The notes beneath the pieces are model-generated. The model was given only the letters and a program-made list of their open reading frames with translations. It made no database searches and was not told where the DNA came from. 64,000 bases of DNA from Aselliscus stoliczkanus (Eukaryota; Chordata; Mammalia; Chiroptera; Hipposideridae). The position numbers and the translations under genes were made by a program. The stretch lies in NCBI GenBank assembly GCA_033961575.1, contig CM066729.1, positions 102,078,501-102,142,500 of the forward strand. Direction: 5' to 3'. Of the stretch, positions 59,858-64,000 are shown in pieces. Positions within the stretch are counted from its first letter, which is position 1. The number at the start of each line of letters is the position of its first letter.

Positions 59858-60574
59858 TTTTTTTTGATTTTTTTTATTAGATTCAGGTGTACAACACAAT
59901 GCAATAGTTATACTCTTTATCCACAAAAGTGACATCCCCCTCCCCCAGTTTGCCACCCCCCCATATCATACATATCTATCACAATTGCCCTGACTCCCCT
60001 CCACAGTATACTCCACATCTCATGACCATCCACATATTCAGTTACAGTTGGCATACAATACGATACAACATCAGTTTCAGGTGTACAGTGCAGTGATCAA
60101 GCCTCTACTCCATCCATGAAGTGGTCTCCCTAACAAGGCATAGGATTATCTGACATGCCACAAAATTTTTACAACATTATTATATTCCCCGAACTGTGTT
60201 TTATATCCCTGTGGCAATATTGTAGTTGTCTATTTATGCTGTCTAATCCCTTCCCCATCCCCCCCATCCCCACCCTCCACCCAACTAGCAACCCTCAGTT
60301 TTTCCTCTACATCTACGAGACTGTTTACTTTGATCATTCACTCAGCTCTTCAGACTCCAAACACAAGTGAGATCACATGGTACCTGTCCTTCTCTGACTG
60401 ACTTATTTCACGCAACATAATAGTCTCTTCACAACATTATCAATTACATTCCCAGAACTGCCCCCATATCCCTGCAGCAACATTGTAGTCCCACCTACAC
60501 TGTCCAAAACCTTCCCCCTCTCCCTCTTTCCCACTCCCTCTCAGCCAGCAACCATCAGTTTTTCCTTTATATCT

Positions 60575-61161
60575 GCTTGATATGACTTCAATCTTCTTAA
60601 ATTTACTGAGACTTGTTTTGTGGCCTAACATGATCTATCTTGGAAAATGTCCCAAGTGTACTTGAGAAGAATGTATATTCTGTTTGTTCAGGGTGAAATG
60701 CTCTAAAAACATCAACGAAGTCCAGCTGGTCTAAGGTATCATTTAAGGCCCCTCTTTCTGTGTTCATTTTCTGTCTAAAGGGTCTGTCCATTGGTGACAA
60801 TGGTGTTGAAGTCCCCTACTATGATAGTGTTGCTGTTGATCTCTGTCTTTATGTCTGTTAAAATCTGTTACATGTAATTAGGAGTTCCTATGTTGGGTGC
60901 ATAGATGTTTATTAGGGTTCTAGTGCCCTTCTTTGTCTTTTATTGTAGTCATTTTAAAGCCTATTTTGTCCAAAATAAGTATTGGTACTCCAGCTTTTTT
61001 TTTTCTCATTTCCATTTGCATGAAATATCTTATTCCATCTGTAAACAGCATATACATGTGTCCTATTTTCTTATCCACTCAGCCACTCTCTGTCTTTTGA
61101 TTGGAGCATTTAGCCCATTCACATTTAAAATGATTATTGATAGGTGCATATGTATTGCCAT
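60575..61161 (-). pseudogene. ORF2 endonuclease-region remnant (copy C)
   Basis: Carries the same content and internal deletions as copy A (junctions near 61031-61050 and 60915-60932). A 65-codon open piece at 60603-60800 reads GALNDTLDQLDFVDVFRAF and GTFSKIDHVRPQNK, the end of the L1 endonuclease domain. It runs directly into the 3'UTR after FKKIEVISS. Confidence 0.78.
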
Positions 61162-62158
61162 TTTGTTATTTGTATTCCTGGTCTCCCTGGGTTAGCTTGT
61201 TTACCCCTTTCTTTTGTTTCAAAAAGCCCTTTTAACATTTCTTGCAATGCTGGCTTGGTGGTAATGAATTCCTTAAGCTTATTCTTTTCTGAGAAGCTCT
61301 TTATTTCTCCTTCAATTTTAAGTGATAGCCATGCTGGGTAGAGCAATCTTGGCCTTTATTTTGTGTCACTTTGAATATCTCCTGCCACTCCCTTCTGGCC
61401 TGCAGAGTTTCTGTTAGACAAGTCAGCTGTTAATCTAACAGGAGTTCCTTTGTATGTAACCTGCTGTCTTTCTCTTGCAGCCTCTAGGATTCTGTCTCTG
61501 TCTTTAACCTTTGCCATTTTCACTATGATGTGTCTTGGTGTGGAACTGTTTGGGTTCAGCTTGTTTGGAACCCTCTTCACTTCCTGGGCATGTAGATTTC
61601 CTTCACCAGGGTAGGGAAGTTTTCAGTCATTATTTTTTCAAATACATTTTCGACCCCTTGCTTCTTCTCTTCTCCTTCTGGTATCCCTATGATTCGAAGG
61701 TGGTTGCGTTTCACCTTGTCCCATAGGGCGCTTAAACTATTTTCATTGTTTTTTATTCTTTGGTCTTTTTGCTGTGCCAACTGGGTGAGTTCTGCTATTT
61801 TATCTTCCAAATCACTGATCTGCTCCTCTGCTTCATCTACTCTACTGGTGATTCCTTTGAGTGTGTTCTTCATTTCAGTTATTGTATTCTTTAGTTCTAA
61901 CAGATTGTTTTTTAAGGTTTCCCTACCCTTCTTTATATCCTCACTAAGTTCCTTAAACATTCTTATCATCAGTGTTCTAAACTCTGTCTCTGAAAGGCTG
62001 GATCCCTCTGTTTCATTTAGTTCCATTTCTAGAGGTTTCTTCTGATCTTTTACTTGTGACATGTTTCTTTGTTTCTCCATTCTGGCTGTCGCTCTGGGAT
62101 TGCTTTGATATATTAGATAGATCACCAGGAGAGCCCTGGCTGGATCACGCAGGCACAC
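61134..62158 (-). pseudogene. L1 ORF1p-like pseudogene (copy C)
   Basis: Three frames cover it. 61577-62158 holds the N-terminus, coiled coil and RRM region (MEKQRNMSQVKDQKKPLEM, NHLRIIGIPEGEEKKQGVE). 61356-61580 holds the C-terminal domain (PRHIIVKMAKVKDRDRIL). 61134-61346 holds the C-terminus ending CTYQ as in A. A small deletion near 61595 and indels near 61350 and 61415 break it. Confidence 0.85.
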
Positions 62159-62289
62159 AGCTCACAGCCCAACACTTCCAGGAAAACTTCCAGTCTCAGC
62201 CTGTCCCAATCAGCCGCTCGCAGATCAGGCCGAGCAGCCCGACAACCAATCACCAGCCTGGCAACTCTGCAAGTGCAGTGAGGAGATTG

Positions 62290-62520
62290 GGGAACTGAGG
62301 CAGCTTGTGCACTCCCGTGTCTCAGTGAGCAGCCTGTTGGAGCTGGAGCACGCCCACCAGGCATTTCCCTGGCAACGCAGCACAATCCATGCGGAGGGTG
62401 GGGATCCGTGGCAGCTTGCGCACTCCCAGGTCTCATTGAGCAGCCTGTTGGAGCCGGAGGTCACCCACCCAGCGTTTCCCTGGCAACGCAGTATAAGCCA
62501 GGTGGAGGGTAGGGATCCAA
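62290..62520 (-). repeat. Two tandem ~110-bp promoter monomers (copy C 5'UTR)
   Basis: GTCTCA(G/T)TGAGCAGCCTGTT recurs at 62319 and 62430 (111-bp period). X-box-like sites lie at 62363-62376 and 62474-62487. Confidence 0.7.
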
Positions 62521-63196
62521 GTCGACATGCGCATGCACACACATGCACTTCTGTGCCAATTCCACCAGACCAATGAGGTCTCGGATCTGATCCTCCATGG
62601 GAGGGCCGAAGCCTGACAAAATGGTGCCCTCCCTACACCACTCGTGTGCAGGCTCCGCACCACGGGAACCACAGTCCAAAAACCTCCAGCCTTTGCACCA
62701 AAGCTGCCCAGTTCATTCCGTCCCCGCAGGGTCCTGGGTCCGGCTCACACAGCCATTCTCTCTACCAGGAACCAGGTAAGTGCTCACCGGCCAGAAACCC
62801 TGGGAGCTGACCCCACTGATTCTCCAGCCGCTCTTAGCCTCACCGAGCTGAGCAAAGAGACTCCTCACTAATTTACTACCGGCTATCTTAGAACTCCTCT
62901 TCCTGGCAAAGGAACTCTGGGCTGGTGAGCTTGGAGTGCGGCCAGAGGGTCTGTCCCCCAACCAGACAAGCTTCCCACGGCTCAGGCTTCCCTCACGGGG
63001 CTCTCCCTCTCTCATCTCTGCCCGTCCTACCAGACCTGACGTGGCCTCCTCTTTTAGTTCTTTGTTTAGTGGTTCTATTCCTCCAGTGTTCTAGGGACCT
63101 CCAGGGTTGAATGCTATATAATTTGTTTGTAATTTTGGTGTGATCCTGGGAGGTAGTTAGCACAGTGTCTGTCTATTTCGCCATTTTACCGGAATT

Positions 63197-64000
63197 CTTG
63201 ATTTGCAGATATTGAACCAACCTTGCATACCAGGAATGAATCCCACTTGATCATGATGTATGATCTTTTTAATGTGATGCTGAATTCGGTTTGCTAGTAT
63301 TTTGTTGAGAATTTTTGCATCTATGTTCATTAGGGATATCGGCCTGTAGTTTTCCTTTTTTGTAATATCTTTGTCTGATTTTGGGATCAAAGTAATAGTG
63401 GCCTCATAAAATGTACTTGGGAGCCTTCCCTCCTTCTGTATTTTTTGGAATAATTTGAGGAGAACAGGTATTAATTCTTTTTTGAATGTTTTGTAAAATT
63501 CATCTTTGAAGCCATCTGGTCCAGGACTTTTGTTTGTTGGAAGCTTGTTGATTACTGATTTTAGGGGAAAGATAGTTTGTAGGCCTTGAGCTAAAATTAT
63601 GGTTCGGCTGTGGTTGCGCTCATAGTTGGAGTTTGCAATTTCTTTGGTAGTAATCAGTCTGTTCAGAGTTTCTGTTTCTTTTTGGTTCAGACTTGGTAGA
63701 TTTTATGCTTCTAGAAATTTATCCATTTCAGATTGTCGAATTTTTTGGCATATAGTTGCTCATACTATTTCTTAAAATTTTCCTTATTTCTGTGGTATCT
63801 GTTGTCACTTCTCTTCTTTCATTTCTGATTTTATTAATTTGGGTCCTCTCTCTCTTTTTCTTGGTGAATCTGGCCAAGGGTTTGTCTATTTTGTTTATCT
63901 TTTCAAAAAACAAACTCTTGGTTTCATTAATCTTTTGTATTTTTTTTTTTTGGTCTCTATTTTATTTATTTCTGCTCTGGTGTTTATTATTTCCTTCCTT
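63197..64000 (-). pseudogene. L1 ORF2, linker and N-terminal RT (broken)
   Basis: Minus strand: FFEKINKIDKPLARFTKKKR at 63728-63913 (endonuclease-RT linker) and SKDIT-like [20 protein letters not shown] with [17 protein letters not shown] at 63157-63390 (RT fingers). This continues into 59857 once copy C is removed. Confidence 0.85.

Larger units (their letters stand above)
59858..63196 (-). mobile_element. Half-L1 (HAL1-like) retrotransposon, copy C, nested in L1
   Basis: Full-length family-1 element of about 3.3 kb. The imperfect 14-bp TSD is ATTGATCTGCGGAT (59844-59857) and CTTGATTTGCAGAT (63197-63210). Same order as copy A: 5'UTR with two monomers, ORF1 relic, endonuclease remnant with the same internal deletions, 3'UTR with duplicated module. 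The TSD sequence is L1 ORF2 coding sequence just upstream of the [11 protein letters not shown] segment, so the target was another L1. Confidence 0.88.
57275..64000 (-). mobile_element. Autonomous-type L1, antisense, interrupted by copy C, runs off window
   Basis: 3'UTR at 57275-57848 (single module and G-rich tract), ORF2 from 57849 upward, interrupted at 59858-63196 by copy C, then ORF2 linker/RT to the window edge. It has many frameshifts and stops. The 5' half (rest of the endonuclease, ORF1, 5'UTR) lies beyond 64000. Confidence 0.88.

Overview
The window is nuclear DNA of a placental mammal. It is AT-rich and intergenic in character. It is filled with LINE-1 (L1) retroposons flanked by target-site duplications (TSDs), L2 and MIR remnants, tRNA-derived SINEs, LTR remnants and DNA transposons. 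I found no convincing host protein-coding exon and no host RNA gene. The L1 3'UTR type, the tRNA-head SINE family and the several mariner/MITE insertions suggest a laurasiatherian, possibly a bat. That is inference, and I cannot name the species.

The main content is two families of L1 derivatives that lack reverse transcriptase. Family 1 (minus strand) has three copies: A (839-4032), B (11105-13878) and C (59858-63196). Each has a GC-rich 5'UTR with ~110-bp monomers, an ORF1, and a 3'UTR with a duplicated module. A and C also keep only an endonuclease-region remnant of ORF2 that carries the same internal deletions, so these were inherited from a common source element. Copy A has an uninterrupted 344-codon ORF1 and a perfect 16-bp TSD. 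Copy B lies inside a mariner-like element. Copy C lies inside the RT region of an ordinary L1 (57275-64000). Family 2 (plus strand) has copies D (38925-42420) and E (48957-52925). Each has a 5'UTR, an ORF1 relic, the first part of ORF2 joined to the end of ORF2, and a multi-module 3'UTR. The architecture is that of half-L1 (HAL1) elements.

Layout: 1-4050, unique flank and copy A; 4050-11070, unique DNA with a strong CTCF motif (4394-4410), SINEs, a MITE-like element, a MIR and an old LTR; 11074-13990, mariner fragment with copy B nested in it; 14000-28300, unique DNA with MIR, L2 and SINE copies, L1 tails and LTRs; 28850-36560, L1 and a long antisense L2 interrupted by two truncated L1s, an AAAGG microsatellite, an LTR and a hAT MITE; 38925-52925, copies D and E separated by mostly unique DNA; 53450-57240, a Tigger-like relic and a dead mariner; 57275 to the end, an antisense L1 with copy C nested in it.

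Nothing here forms an operon or pathway. The functional logic is parasitic: the RT-less L1 derivatives and the SINEs carry the signatures of insertion by L1 reverse transcriptase supplied in trans.
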